Below, piece by piece: positions 1 through 9,071 of a stretch of 64,000 nt of DNA. A program made the position numbers and the translations under genes. Origin of the DNA: Ornithodoros turicata (lineage: Eukaryota; Arthropoda; Arachnida; Ixodida; Argasidae); contig NC_088206.1 in assembly GCF_037126465.1 (NCBI RefSeq), positions 50,572,841 to 50,636,840 of the forward strand, given 5' to 3'. Positions within the stretch are counted from its first letter, which is position 1. Every line of letters begins with the position of its first letter. A model generated the notes under the pieces. That model saw only the letters and a list, made by a program, of their open reading frames with translations. It was not told where the DNA came from and searched no databases.

Positions 1-14
1 CCGAAATGGGACAG

Positions 15-273
15 TGTGAGATTATACAACCCGACGGACTCAGCCAAATAGCTCACACAGACGCACACAGAATCGGCACGCAAGGATCAGATAACGCGAG
101 CCGACAGGCATCCGGTATTTTGAACACCTGTGGTCGCTCTTAACGCGCTCTCAGGTTTCCGGACGGCCGAGGAGAGAATCAGTTAGCGTCTCGGCCTCGA
201 GGTATTAAGCACGAGCCATATGTACTCTTTAAGTAAATTGTTAAAGTAAACTGTTCCCCTGCCTCAACTCATA
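15..273 (+). repeat. 5' LTR of gypsy element
   Basis: A direct copy of 5025-5283. It starts TGTGAG and ends CTCATA, and is preceded by ACAG, which recurs directly after the 3' LTR. It should carry the element's promoter, but I see no convincing TATA box. Confidence 0.95.
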
Positions 274-275
274 TT

Positions 276-286
276 TGGCGCAGTCG
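276..286 (+). promoter_or_regulatory. Primer binding site, tRNA-Ser type
   Basis: TGGCGCAGTCG begins 2 bp after the LTR. It is complementary to CGACUGCGCCA, the usual 3' end of arthropod tRNA-Ser, as in the 17.6/297 group of gypsy elements. The match covers 11 bases and then stops. Confidence 0.8.
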
Positions 287-395
287 ACCATGAGCCTTAG
301 CCAGCCATTCAGCCACAACAGCCAGCCCTTTTGAAGCCTTATCATCGCCTTGCCAAGCATTTGATCTACACGCCAAGCCCCGCCGTTTCAACGCC

Positions 396-3300
396 ATGCA
401 AGGTATTGTTTGGGAACAGTTAGACGCTGCTACAATGTCGCGCTTCAGTGTAGAACTTCTCAGAGAAGAACTGGAGGCACGGCAGTTGGACAGTGCCGGT
501 CCGAAGGATGAACTCGTGCAACGTTTGATGACAAATATTAATGCGCGACGTGAAGCGTCTCCGCCTCTCGAACAGACGTCTTCAACCAGCACAGGTGCCC
601 CCGCGGTACAATTGGACCCCGCCACGCTACAAAACCTGTCAGCTTTCCTTCAGCATATGCCACGCCCGACGACAACTCTAACTACGCTGCCGGATCTGTC
701 ATCATCCATACCACAGTTCGAAGACTCGCGGAAGCAAAATGTTAAAATGTGGTTGGAGGATGTTCGCCGTGTCCAGCAACTTGCGTGTTGGGAGGACGCT
801 ACGACCCGCCTGATTGCCGCAAGCAAGCTCAAAGGCGCTGCTCGTAATTGGCACCTCGCGTTTGGAAGCCAGTTTGACACTTGGACAACATGGAGCGCAG
901 CTCTTCAAGAAACGTTTTCTCCGGACTTGACCCTGATCGAGTGGCAAAACCAAGTCATGAAAGTGACTCAGGAACATGGTCAGTCTCTCCATCAGTACGC
1001 TTTTGCGAAGCTACGGGTCATTGAACGCTGTCCTGTCACTCTCAGTGACGCGCAAAAAATTGACTTCTTGCTTCAAGGTATACGTGAGCAACACATCTCC
1101 GCAGCCCTAGCAGCCAACAGGCCACAAACGGTCAAAGGCTTTATCACGACCTGTTGCAGTCTCGACAAATGTGCTTATCAGCAAAACAACGCAAGTCCCT
1201 CATCGTCGACATCTGCACAACAGAAGCCTGCCACACAGTCGCCTCGGACAACTAAGCCATCGGAACCATCAACACAAGCGTCAGTTTCCCAACCGTCAGC
1301 AGTTGCATCAGCACATTCTCGTCCTCGCATAGCGGACTTGCCAGCAGACCAGCAGGAAGCCAGGTACCAAGCTATTTCAGCCCAGTACGGTGCACCAGCT
1401 TTTCGCAGTGGTCAAGACCTGTCACAAGCAGTATGTTACAAGTGTAAAAAGCTTGGTCATCTAGCGTCAAAGTGCCGCAGCAGCCGCTCTTCGCCGCCTT
1501 CGTCAGCAAGCACCCCAAGCCCGGCAACAACGTCACAACCCTCTTTGCACAGCACTCCGATGGCCTTGGAGGGATCACAATTGCAATGCCCATTTTTTAC
1601 TGCCAGTGTCACGGGAATAGGAGAATGTGAAGCCTTCCCAGACTCAGGATCAAAGATCACCCTGATCTCGAAGTCTCTAGTCCCTGGTCACATGCTGAAT
1701 CCTTGGACTATGCCGCCACTCGCTGTCGTTGGAGGTAGCACAGTACTCCCAGCAGGCACAGCCTTGCTGAAGATAGCGATCGGTACTATTACGGGTATCG
1801 TCGAAGCTGCCGTTTTGGAACATAATGTTCTTCCCTTCATCATTGGTGAAGATTGGTTCGAATCCGCACATGCCCGTCTCATCTTCGAACCCCCTAGGCC
1901 AGTCCAGCTCCAGCACGCGGCCTCTGGCGTCATAGTCACCGCAGCTCAGAAGCTAGCTCCACAAATGGCTAATGCCGTCATTCTGACGCACTCAAATTTC
2001 GCTGCACAAGTGCAAGTTGCGTCACCAGACTGCCTACAAAAAGACCCTTTGCCTTCACCAGACCAGCCACTGTGGCGGACTCTGGCTCAGGAAGCTCCGC
2101 CATTGCCTTCACATAATGCCAACGCTACGCCCTCAGCTGGCACTCTGCTCCTTCCAGTTCATCCAGATCTTCCAGCAGCACACATAGGAGATCAGTTATC
2201 GACCAGCCAGCAGTCAACGATAACGGATATTTTGGCTAAACATGTGGATGTATTCGCACGCCATGAAGACGACCTTGGTCACTTCGCGGGTGCGCAGCAT
2301 CGCATCGACCTCTTGCCCAATGCCTTGCCATATAGCCGCAGCCCGTACAGATATACGACGGAAGACAGACAGTTCATTGAAAACCAGATAAAGAAGCTCT
2401 TGAACCAAGGCATCATACTTCCCGCCTCGGGGCCATGGGCCTTTCCCGTCGTTGTAGTGTCACGTGGAGACAACAAACGGCTTTGCGTGAATTACGCCCC
2501 GTTAAACGAACGTACGATCTCTGTCGTGCACCCCTTGCCCATCATAGAAGACATTATCCAAGACGTTGCAAATTGCGCATATTTCGCAACAATGGACTTG
2601 AAATGTGCATATTGGCAAGTCAGCCTTCGCCCTCAGGACTACGAAAAGACAGCATTTATTACTCATCATGGCACATACATGTGGACACGAATGCCATTCG
2701 GTTTGAAGAATGCGCCGTCCACTTTCCAGCGCATCATGCAAACAGTTTTCCACGATCTTGCGCCTCGCCAAGACAAGTCTGGTATCCGCGTATACCTCGA
2801 TGATGTCCTCATCTACGCTCAGTCTTTTAGCACATTTGCCAGCATTCTCCAAGAAGGCCTCCAGCTTCTCCAAGACAGTGGACTAAAAGTCTCTCTGGAC
2901 AAGTGCCGCTTTGGTCTACAGTCCATTAAGTTTCTTGGCTTCGTCATATCAAGCGAAGGTCATCGTCCAGACCCAGACAAAGCCTCTGCTATGAGTCGTA
3001 TCCCAACTCCTCGCACTCAGAAGCAAGTTCTCTCGTGGGTTCAAACTGCCAGCTTCTACCGTCGCTTCATCAAGGACTTCGCTAAAATTGCAGCACCCCT
3101 GCAGGCCCTTATTAAGTCCAAGATATTCTACTGGAGCCCCGAGTGTGAAGAGGCATTCCAAACGATACGCAGGGCCCTCACGGAGCCTCCACTTCTTGCC
3201 CATTTTGATGCCAACGCCCCTACAACAGTTACCACGGATGCATCAGGCTCTGCCATAGGTGCAGTGCTTTCGCAGATACACCACAACAAAGAAGTTGTTA

Positions 3301-3518
3301 TCAGCTATGCCAGCCGCGCCCTCACGCCAGACGACACAGCAACTACACAGCAACGTGTGGGAATGTATAGCCGTGCACTGGGCCATTACAGCAAAGTTTC
3401 GGCATTATCTCCTTGGCCGAAAATTCATCCTCATAACAGACAATTGGACGGTAGCATGCCTGACAAAAAGCGTAAAGCCTTCTCGCAGATTCACTTCTAT
3501 GATAATGGATCTGGTTGA
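396..3518 (+). CDS. Gag-protease-reverse transcriptase polyprotein, broken in RNase H
   Basis: A single long frame. Residues about 14-48 match a SAP-type DNA-binding motif (LLREELEARQL, then GPKDELVQRL). A CCHC zinc knuckle (C-x2-C-x4-H-x4-C) lies at 1434-1475, about residues 347-360. The retroviral-type aspartic protease motif DSG is at about residue 416 (base 1641). The RT active site YLDD is at about residues 800-803 (base 2793). The RNase H start TTDASG is near base 3232. After about base 3350 the reading loses similarity to RNase H and runs to a stop at 3518, while the true continuation is in the +1 frame. Gag and Pol share one frame, as in several gypsy lineages. Confidence 0.93.
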   Translation: MQGIVWEQLDAATMSRFSVELLREELEARQLDSAGPKDELVQRLMTNINARREASPPLEQTSSTSTGAPAVQLDPATLQNLSAFLQHMPRPTTTLTTLPDLSSSIPQFEDSRKQNVKMWLEDVRRVQQLACWEDATTRLIAASKLKGAARNWHLAFGSQFDTWTTWSAALQETFSPDLTLIEWQNQVMKVTQEHGQSLHQYAFAKLRVIERCPVTLSDAQKIDFLLQGIREQHISAALAANRPQTVKGFITTCCSLDKCAYQQNNASPSSSTSAQQKPATQSPRTTKPSEPSTQASVSQPSAVASAHSRPRIADLPADQQEARYQAISAQYGAPAFRSGQDLSQAVCYKCKKLGHLASKCRSSRSSPPSSASTPSPATTSQPSLHSTPMALEGSQLQCPFFTASVTGIGECEAFPDSGSKITLISKSLVPGHMLNPWTMPPLAVVGGSTVLPAGTALLKIAIGTITGIVEAAVLEHNVLPFIIGEDWFESAHARLIFEPPRPVQLQHAASGVIVTAAQKLAPQMANAVILTHSNFAAQVQVASPDCLQKDPLPSPDQPLWRTLAQEAPPLPSHNANATPSAGTLLLPVHPDLPAAHIGDQLSTSQQSTITDILAKHVDVFARHEDDLGHFAGAQHRIDLLPNALPYSRSPYRYTTEDRQFIENQIKKLLNQGIILPASGPWAFPVVVVSRGDNKRLCVNYAPLNERTISVVHPLPIIEDIIQDVANCAYFATMDLKCAYWQVSLRPQDYEKTAFITHHGTYMWTRMPFGLKNAPSTFQRIMQTVFHDLAPRQDKSGIRVYLDDVLIYAQSFSTFASILQEGLQLLQDSGLKVSLDKCRFGLQSIKFLGFVISSEGHRPDPDKASAMSRIPTPRTQKQVLSWVQTASFYRRFIKDFAKIAAPLQALIKSKIFYWSPECEEAFQTIRRALTEPPLLAHFDANAPTTVTTDASGSAIGAVLSQIHHNKEVVISYASRALTPDDTATTQQRVGMYSRALGHYSKVSALSPWPKIHPHNRQLDGSMPDKKRKAFSQIHFYDNGSG

Positions 3519-4956
3519 GTTTGACTTCTCAGTTCAGCACCGCCCAGGTCGGCAGAACGTGGTGGCAGACCACTTGTCTCGTTTGTCATGTGCTGCCACA
3601 CAGTCCTCTCAGTCCCTCTCTACAATGCAACAGGAAGATCCTGAATGCCACGCAATTCTTCTGGACCTTTCCAATGAAGAGGAATCGTCAGAGTTCAGCG
3701 TCATAGACAACATTTTGTACCGTCGCACTTCGCAAGGCGTATATGTCATTGTCGCCCCAGCAGCACTACGCCCTGCCATTTTTCAAGCGCTGCATGACTC
3801 TGCAGGACATTTCGGTACACAGCGAACACTCCAAAAGGTGCAAGCCCGCTACTGGTGGCCCAACATGGAACAATCAGTCGAAAGTTATGTGTCATCGTGC
3901 CAAACCTGTCAGCAGTACAATCGCCCGACATCACGCAATGTCGGTCACCTTGGCAGGATGCCGACGTCTGACGTCCCTTTCTCAAGCATTGCCAACCACG
4001 TCACCATGCCGCCCAGCTCGTCTACTAAGTACATTTTAAACGTCATTGACTTTGCAACTCGCTTCATTGCACCAGCTGCAGTTAACTCCACTTCAGCACA
4101 AGACGTTGTAAAGCATTTGCATCAGGTATTTTATACGTATGGTACACCAGACCACTGCCTCTCTGACCACGGCTCAGCCTTTGAGTCGACAGAGTTCAAG
4201 CGTTTCATGCGACTCCACTGTGTAGAGCTTCACTACTCCACAGCATATCGGCCAGAAGGTAATGGCCTTGTCGAAAGAAGCAATGGGACTCTCCTCTCGG
4301 TCTTACGCAAAATCTGCACTCTAGAACCCCTATCCTGGCCCAAGAAACTTCACGAAGCTGCCTTCGCTATCAACACCTCAGTGAACTCAAGCACGAGCTT
4401 CACTCCATTTCAGCTGTTGTTTGGCTATGTGCCTAAGATACCTCTGCAGCTCCATCGCCCCATTAAGCAATCGGACTTTGCTGAACGCATACTGGATGTT
4501 GCGACACAACGGTCCGAAGCAGCCGCTAATTCCGAAGCAGCCCAGGCTTCACGGCAAGAAAGCTATGACCGCAGCCACCGGCCTCACAACTTCAGTGTTG
4601 GTGACCTTGTGTGGGTCAAACGCCAAGTACCCATGCCACATGGAAAACTGTCACCTCGTTTTAACGGTGTGTACCGTTTGGTGGAACAGCTGACCCCAGG
4701 AACCTTCAAAGCTCTTCGTGTGTCAAGTTATGGGTCACGACTCTTGAACCAACCACGAACAGTGCATGTGTCACAGATCAAGACATACAACCCCCCAGTC
4801 TCGCCAGTCGCCATTCCAGAGCCCAACCACGACACACAACCGGCAGATCTTGAAGACACTCGGGCTTCTTCATTGCCTTCTCATTCGAGCAGCGAGCACC
4901 GCCCTCAACGCTCCAGGAGATGCCCATCTCATCTTCAGGACTATGAACTTTATTAG
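3259..4956 (+). CDS. RNase H C-terminal part and integrase (second frame)
   Basis: The frame is open from 3259, but meaningful similarity starts near 3350, where it continues RNase H. The integrase follows. Its HHCC zinc-binding module spans about 3793-3915. The catalytic core has Asp at 4048, Asp at 4165 and Glu at 4273, with exactly 35 residues between the last two (D,D35E). A C-terminal GPY/F-like module lies near 4640-4700. The stop codon at 4954-4956 is followed within 70 bp by the 3' LTR. Lack of its own start and overlap with the first frame indicate one ancestral polyprotein split by a one-base change. A programmed shift in the middle of RNase H would be unusual. Confidence 0.92.
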   Translation: MQCFRRYTTTKKLLSAMPAAPSRQTTQQLHSNVWECIAVHWAITAKFRHYLLGRKFILITDNWTVACLTKSVKPSRRFTSMIMDLVEFDFSVQHRPGRQNVVADHLSRLSCAATQSSQSLSTMQQEDPECHAILLDLSNEEESSEFSVIDNILYRRTSQGVYVIVAPAALRPAIFQALHDSAGHFGTQRTLQKVQARYWWPNMEQSVESYVSSCQTCQQYNRPTSRNVGHLGRMPTSDVPFSSIANHVTMPPSSSTKYILNVIDFATRFIAPAAVNSTSAQDVVKHLHQVFYTYGTPDHCLSDHGSAFESTEFKRFMRLHCVELHYSTAYRPEGNGLVERSNGTLLSVLRKICTLEPLSWPKKLHEAAFAINTSVNSSTSFTPFQLLFGYVPKIPLQLHRPIKQSDFAERILDVATQRSEAAANSEAAQASRQESYDRSHRPHNFSVGDLVWVKRQVPMPHGKLSPRFNGVYRLVEQLTPGTFKALRVSSYGSRLLNQPRTVHVSQIKTYNPPVSPVAIPEPNHDTQPADLEDTRASSLPSHSSSEHRPQRSRRCPSHLQDYELY

Positions 4957-5013
4957 ACTTTCGTGCAGCATTTTGCACTTTGTGTCTCGACCAAGAGACT
5001 TGGTCTTCTTAAG

Positions 5014-5024
5014 CACCGGTGGGA
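5014..5024 (+). promoter_or_regulatory. Polypurine tract (weak)
   Basis: A short purine-rich stretch ending GGTGGGA lies directly before the 3' LTR, the expected place for plus-strand priming. It is short and interrupted, so the call rests mainly on position. Confidence 0.5.
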
Positions 5025-5283
5025 TGTGAGATTATACAACCCGACGGACTCAGCCAAATAGCTCACACAGACGCACACAGAATCGGCACGCAAGGATCAG
5101 ATAACGCGAGCCGACAGGCATCCGGTATTTTGAACACCTGTGGTCGCTCTTAACGCGCTCTCAGGTTTCCGGACGGCCGAGGAGAGAATCAGTTAGCGTC
5201 TCGGCCTCGAGGTATTAAGCACGAGCCATATGTACTCTTTAAGTAAATTGTTAAAGTAAACTGTTCCCCTGCCTCAACTCATA
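5025..5283 (+). repeat. 3' LTR of gypsy element
   Basis: Identical to 15-273 and followed by the target duplication ACAG at 5284-5287. It should supply the element's polyadenylation site. Confidence 0.95.
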
Positions 5284-6085
5284 ACAGTGATATGTGCGCG
5301 AAAGGGCACTCAAAGTCTGGGAATGCTAAGAAGGAAATTTCGCCATGGTATAAAATAAAGCTATTATATTAAAAGCCATATAAAACCCTACTTCAACCTT
5401 GTTTAGAGTATGCATCTGCAGTCTGAGATACCTACACATCCACGCCATGAAAAAAAAAAAAAAAAGACAAAGTACAAAGATCTGCTCCCCGGCTTATATT
5501 GTCTCGGTTTCTAAGGACTTCTTCGGTTACATGTATGTTGGAAGAGCCAAATTTAGATTCACTTGCACGCAGGCGCAAAGTAAATAAACTAAACCACAAC
5601 AAATAAGTAATAGTGATGTAGTAAATAAACTAAAACTGTTCTTTCTCGAAACCAATAGTCAGTTAACTACAAACATTAATAATACATTTTTAAAATTTGT
5701 CCACGTTCGACGCGAATAAATCGTTCAAAATATCATTTATTTATTTATTTATTTGCCAAAAAATGTTGATTATTTGACAAGTGACATCAGTTATTATTTG
5801 ACAAAGTGTTGGGGGACTAGGGGTGAAAGGCATGTATTCCATATTGAGTCACTATCTGTCAGATAGCAAGAACCTATCTAGCTGTCGAACGGGATAGGGT
5901 GAACAACCCAGGCCATCGGATCGCCTTCTGGATGCGAAAAAGTGAATTAGGATGAGGAATGTGTTTATAAGCAAGCGGATTACACAGAGTGAAATGTTCC
6001 TTAGGATAACAGCATTTAGAACTGAAGCTTTCTTTTGCTGTTTTCTTTTATGTTTCATCAACGCTCCAAGCGAACCAATAAAATA

Positions 6086-6182
6086 ATCGATCAAACGACC
6101 GCTGCCGTTTCGATCAAACGGTGTTCGACCAAATGTCCCGCGTTCGATCAAACGGCTTTCGAGCAAACGACGTTCGAAAAAA
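6086..6182. repeat. Degenerate TTCGATCAAACG minisatellite
   Basis: About five imperfect copies of a 17-19 bp unit with the core TTCGATCAAACG are arranged head to tail. The surrounding DNA does not share the unit. Confidence 0.7.
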
Positions 6183-6734
6183 AAAGGCAAGTATATGGGC
6201 GCCATAAAGGCAAAATAAAATCACATCACATAAAAATGCGAAATAAAATCGCGATATAGGTGGAAAGGTGGTGAACAATTGTCAGGCTTCAGTGGTTCCG
6301 TGGGGAGCAACAGTCCGCGCCCCAGTGATTGAGCCCATGCACCGACACTGCTTGTTTGACAATGTTGAGTATATATTACATTGTGTATACAACATAAAGC
6401 CCCAATGAAATGAGTAATTCCTGATTTATCTGTATTTTCTGACAGCGAACTTTTGACTTCTTTTTTTTTTTCTTTTTTCTCTCTTTTTCTTTTTTTTTAC
6501 AATATTGACCATATTGCAGGAGCCGAGGACCTTTCAAGCTAGAATCAAGCATTTTGTCCCAGGCTGCCTAACAGCTTGTGGAAATGAATACATACCACAT
6601 ACAAGCAGGATCGAGTTACACGAACTTCAAACTGACACATTAAGAGGCCTTGGTAGCCGCCATTCATTCCACCTCTCTCACCCTAAGCCCTTCTTCCAAA
6701 TGCGGGAGAGGAAGACCCGGCCTTTGTGGTCGCC

Positions 6735-6912
6735 CGCCTTTCGGTGCATATGAGCATTCGGGTGTTCTGGACGTTTGGTGCTTATGAGCAGGTTCTCCCC
6801 TCCTGCTCATTTGCACCAAACGCTCAAAACCACCAACTTTTTTTCGGTGCAAATGAGCGTTTGGAGGTTTTGAGCGTTTGGAGGTTATGAGCATTTGGTG
6901 CATATGAGCTAC
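6735..6912. repeat. GAGCRTTTGG(T/A)G repeat cluster in both orientations
   Basis: The motif GAGCATTYGG / GAGCGTTTGGAGGTT and its complement CACCAAACGCTC recur at least seven times, often next to GGTGCATATGAGC. The centre (about 6795-6860) can pair with itself. Confidence 0.7.
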
Positions 6913-7316
6913 TACCAGAACACATACGTATATTGTCACTTGCTCGACGATACTTTTTTTTTTTTTTTATCATTTCTGGAACCATTCTGAAGCCAACCCG
7001 CTCTATCTCCTATACCGCATTTTGCAGTTGAATACGAGCTAGTCCATTTAAGAGCTTTGTTTTCATTTTTCTAGGCTTGAACATTACGTCTGTCCTTGAT
7101 GCCTTCCAGTTCATGGGGATTTCTTTAGTAGCGATGATGTGATCGTAGCATTATCGGAGTGCCATATGGTATTTCTTGCTGTTCGGCTTTCATGGTTGTT
7201 CAGGTTGTCTCGCCTAATCCCTTTTAAAACAGGGTAGATACCGTGAGGTCTCACAGGCGAAATCTAGGCAGACGTCTATATTAGAGCACTGCACAGACCT
7301 GAATTTACCGGCCCTA

Positions 7317-7450
7317 TCCGTACCCGAAGCCACGGAGTCTTACCGACCCTAGCCCGACCCGGCTTCCGAAAACTCGGCCCGGCCCGTACCCGATGCCACG
7401 GAGGCTTACCCGACCCTACCCGACCCTGCTGCCGAAAACTCAGCCCGGCC
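7317..7450. repeat. Two tandem copies of a 66-bp GC-rich unit
   Basis: The unit begins GTACCCGAAGCCACGGAG and ends CCGAAAACTCGGCCCGGCC. It is repeated once with a few changes. Related CCCGACC/GGGTCAGGT-type sequence recurs at 63365-63790. Confidence 0.75.
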
Positions 7451-7868
7451 TGCAGCTACATAGGCAGATTTGTGATGCAGATTCAATCCATACGATAGAG
7501 ACTCATAACACAGCGTAATTCACACGTACCTGGAACACGCAAGCGCAGCCTTTGATGGGGTTTGTGCTTGTAGCAAAACGTTGGCGTCGAGTCTCGTGCG
7601 CCTGTCTGACGGCGGGATCCTCAACCTGGCGAAGTGGTGAACAAATCCCAGTCATTTGGCTGCTTTGTTTCCAAAACGCATGTTGAGGATTAAATATAAT
7701 GTGAAAGCATGGCTCACAAAAGATCGCCGCAGGCCCAAGAACACTCGGACAGGACCAGCCCGCAGCCAAACCGACTTTGAAGCCCGATTTCGGCCCACGA
7801 GCCGGCCCTTTGCCGTGCTCTTGTCTAGATTAAAAGTGTTTCATCGCAAGGTGTGTGTGTGTGTGTGG

Positions 7869-8455
7869 GGGGGGGGGGGTCCCGAAATCCACCATTAAGA
7901 ATAAACGTTTAAGAATAAAATATTCAAGAATAATACTCTTAAAAAAATACACGGTTAAAAATATATCTCCTAAAATAAACCGCTTACTATCCACGCTTAG
8001 AGATCACCGTTTAATAATCCACCATTAAAAATAAACTGTTTCAAAATCCCCACATCATCTAGCACGGAGGCGGACTGATTGCGATTTACGCCGGGTTATA
8101 TAATGTTATGTTAGGTTAGTTTAGTTTGGTTTCGGTTAGTTTGGGAGAGTTTAGGCTAGTTTGGCCCTGTGATGTTAGTTTAAGCCCCTTGCTTGCAGTT
8201 CATCTTGATTTGGGCCATACCACATGACTCTAGCAACGGTAGGGTGTATTTGGGGGGATTCTGAAACGATTTATTTTCAACGATATATTCTTAACCGTGG
8301 ATTCCTTAGCGTTTTTATTTAAACGGGGATATTTCGGCGACTATTTTTGTGCGTTGATTTTTAAGCGTATATTCTGGGAGATATATTTTTAACAGTGGGT
8401 ACTTACGCGTTTATTTTTGAAAGATTATTTTTAATGGTTTCAAACGGGATACACC
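7869..8455. mobile_element. AT-rich foldback element with about 180-bp arms
   Basis: The left arm (about 7876-8052) and right arm (about 8256-8450) are inverted copies. Both consist of degenerate 15-17 bp units of the type CCACCATTAAAAATAAAC. The 200-bp centre is different and holds a TTAGGTTAGTTTAGTTTGG-like run at 8108-8145. No clear target duplication was found. Confidence 0.7.
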
Positions 8456-8976
8456 CGCAAGGGGTGATAACACTTTGCTGGCGGTAATGTGGTGCCTTGT
8501 GGTGCAATGAAATAATGGAGCCGCCTCACAGCGATGAATGAGGTCCTACGGTGTCCAAGAACTTTAGAAGTAAAAATTTGTTGAATTAAAAACTCGAGTA
8601 TAACATCAGGCGGCATTTAAAACGTGAGCAAGCAGACGTTTCAAAAAACGCGCGCCATGAGTCTCATCTGCCGCAGTGTGCAGAGTGGTGCAGAGCGGTT
8701 GTATAAATGTGCGGTTACCTGCCCCTTTCCTTGCAGTGTTCACAGGCGTTTGTCATTTATAATCATAATAGTCATTACTAATTTCATTGTACGTTGCGTG
8801 GTTGCGTGGCGTCGTGTTTTGCTGGTTTTGCAAAGCCCTCGGAGCACCTTGTCTGCTAACATTGGGTAGATATCTCTCTCTCCCGATTTTCGTGGTTTTC
8901 GTCGTTTTTGTGTTGGTGTTGCGTGTGGCTGGGATGTGAGAACGAAAGTATTGGTTTTTGCTATCTTTCTAAACAG

Positions 8977-9071
8977 GATGGATCGAGTAGAAAGCGACAA
9001 ATGATGCTGGGACTCGTTGCTAAGCTTCCAAGCATGTCATGGAACACGAACACTTTCCCAAATACATAAAG
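8977..9071 (+). CDS. Exon 1 of the 12-exon gene (coding from 9039)
   Basis: The acceptor TTTCTAAACAG ends at 8976, so 8977-9038 is 5' untranslated and an earlier untranslated exon is likely. The ATG at 9039 is the only one that keeps phase with exon 2. It has G at +4 and an in-frame TAA upstream. It codes for 11 residues, MEHEHFPKYIK. The donor GTATAT starts at 9072. Confidence 0.75.

Larger units (their letters stand above)
15..5283 (+). mobile_element. Ty3/gypsy LTR retrotransposon, young, frame-shifted in pol
   Basis: A complete element with two 259-bp LTRs (15-273 and 5025-5283) that I read as identical at every position. The LTR ends form an imperfect inverted repeat (TGTGAG / CTCATA). 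The element is bounded by a 4-bp target duplication ACAG at 11-14 and 5284-5287. A tRNA-Ser-type primer binding site follows the 5' LTR and a short purine-rich tract precedes the 3' LTR. The gene order gag, protease, RT, RNase H, integrase defines Ty3/gypsy, and there is no env-like frame after integrase. A one-base frame change near 3340-3360 breaks the polyprotein in the RNase H region. Identical LTRs imply a very recent insertion, so the break must also be recent, or it arose in the parent copy, or it is an assembly error. Confidence 0.96.
5288..8976. other. Intergenic region upstream of the 12-exon gene
   Basis: I see no coding exon here. It holds an ATTT microsatellite near 5737-5755, the TTCGATCAAACG minisatellite (6086-6182), T-rich tracts near 6460-6505 and 6953-6970, the GAGCRTTTGG repeat cluster (6735-6912), a two-copy GC-rich repeat (7317-7450), a GT/G tract (7851-7880) and an AT-rich foldback (7869-8455). 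The promoter and any first untranslated exon of the plus-strand gene probably lie at 8456-8976, but no TATA box or initiator could be fixed. Confidence 0.6.
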
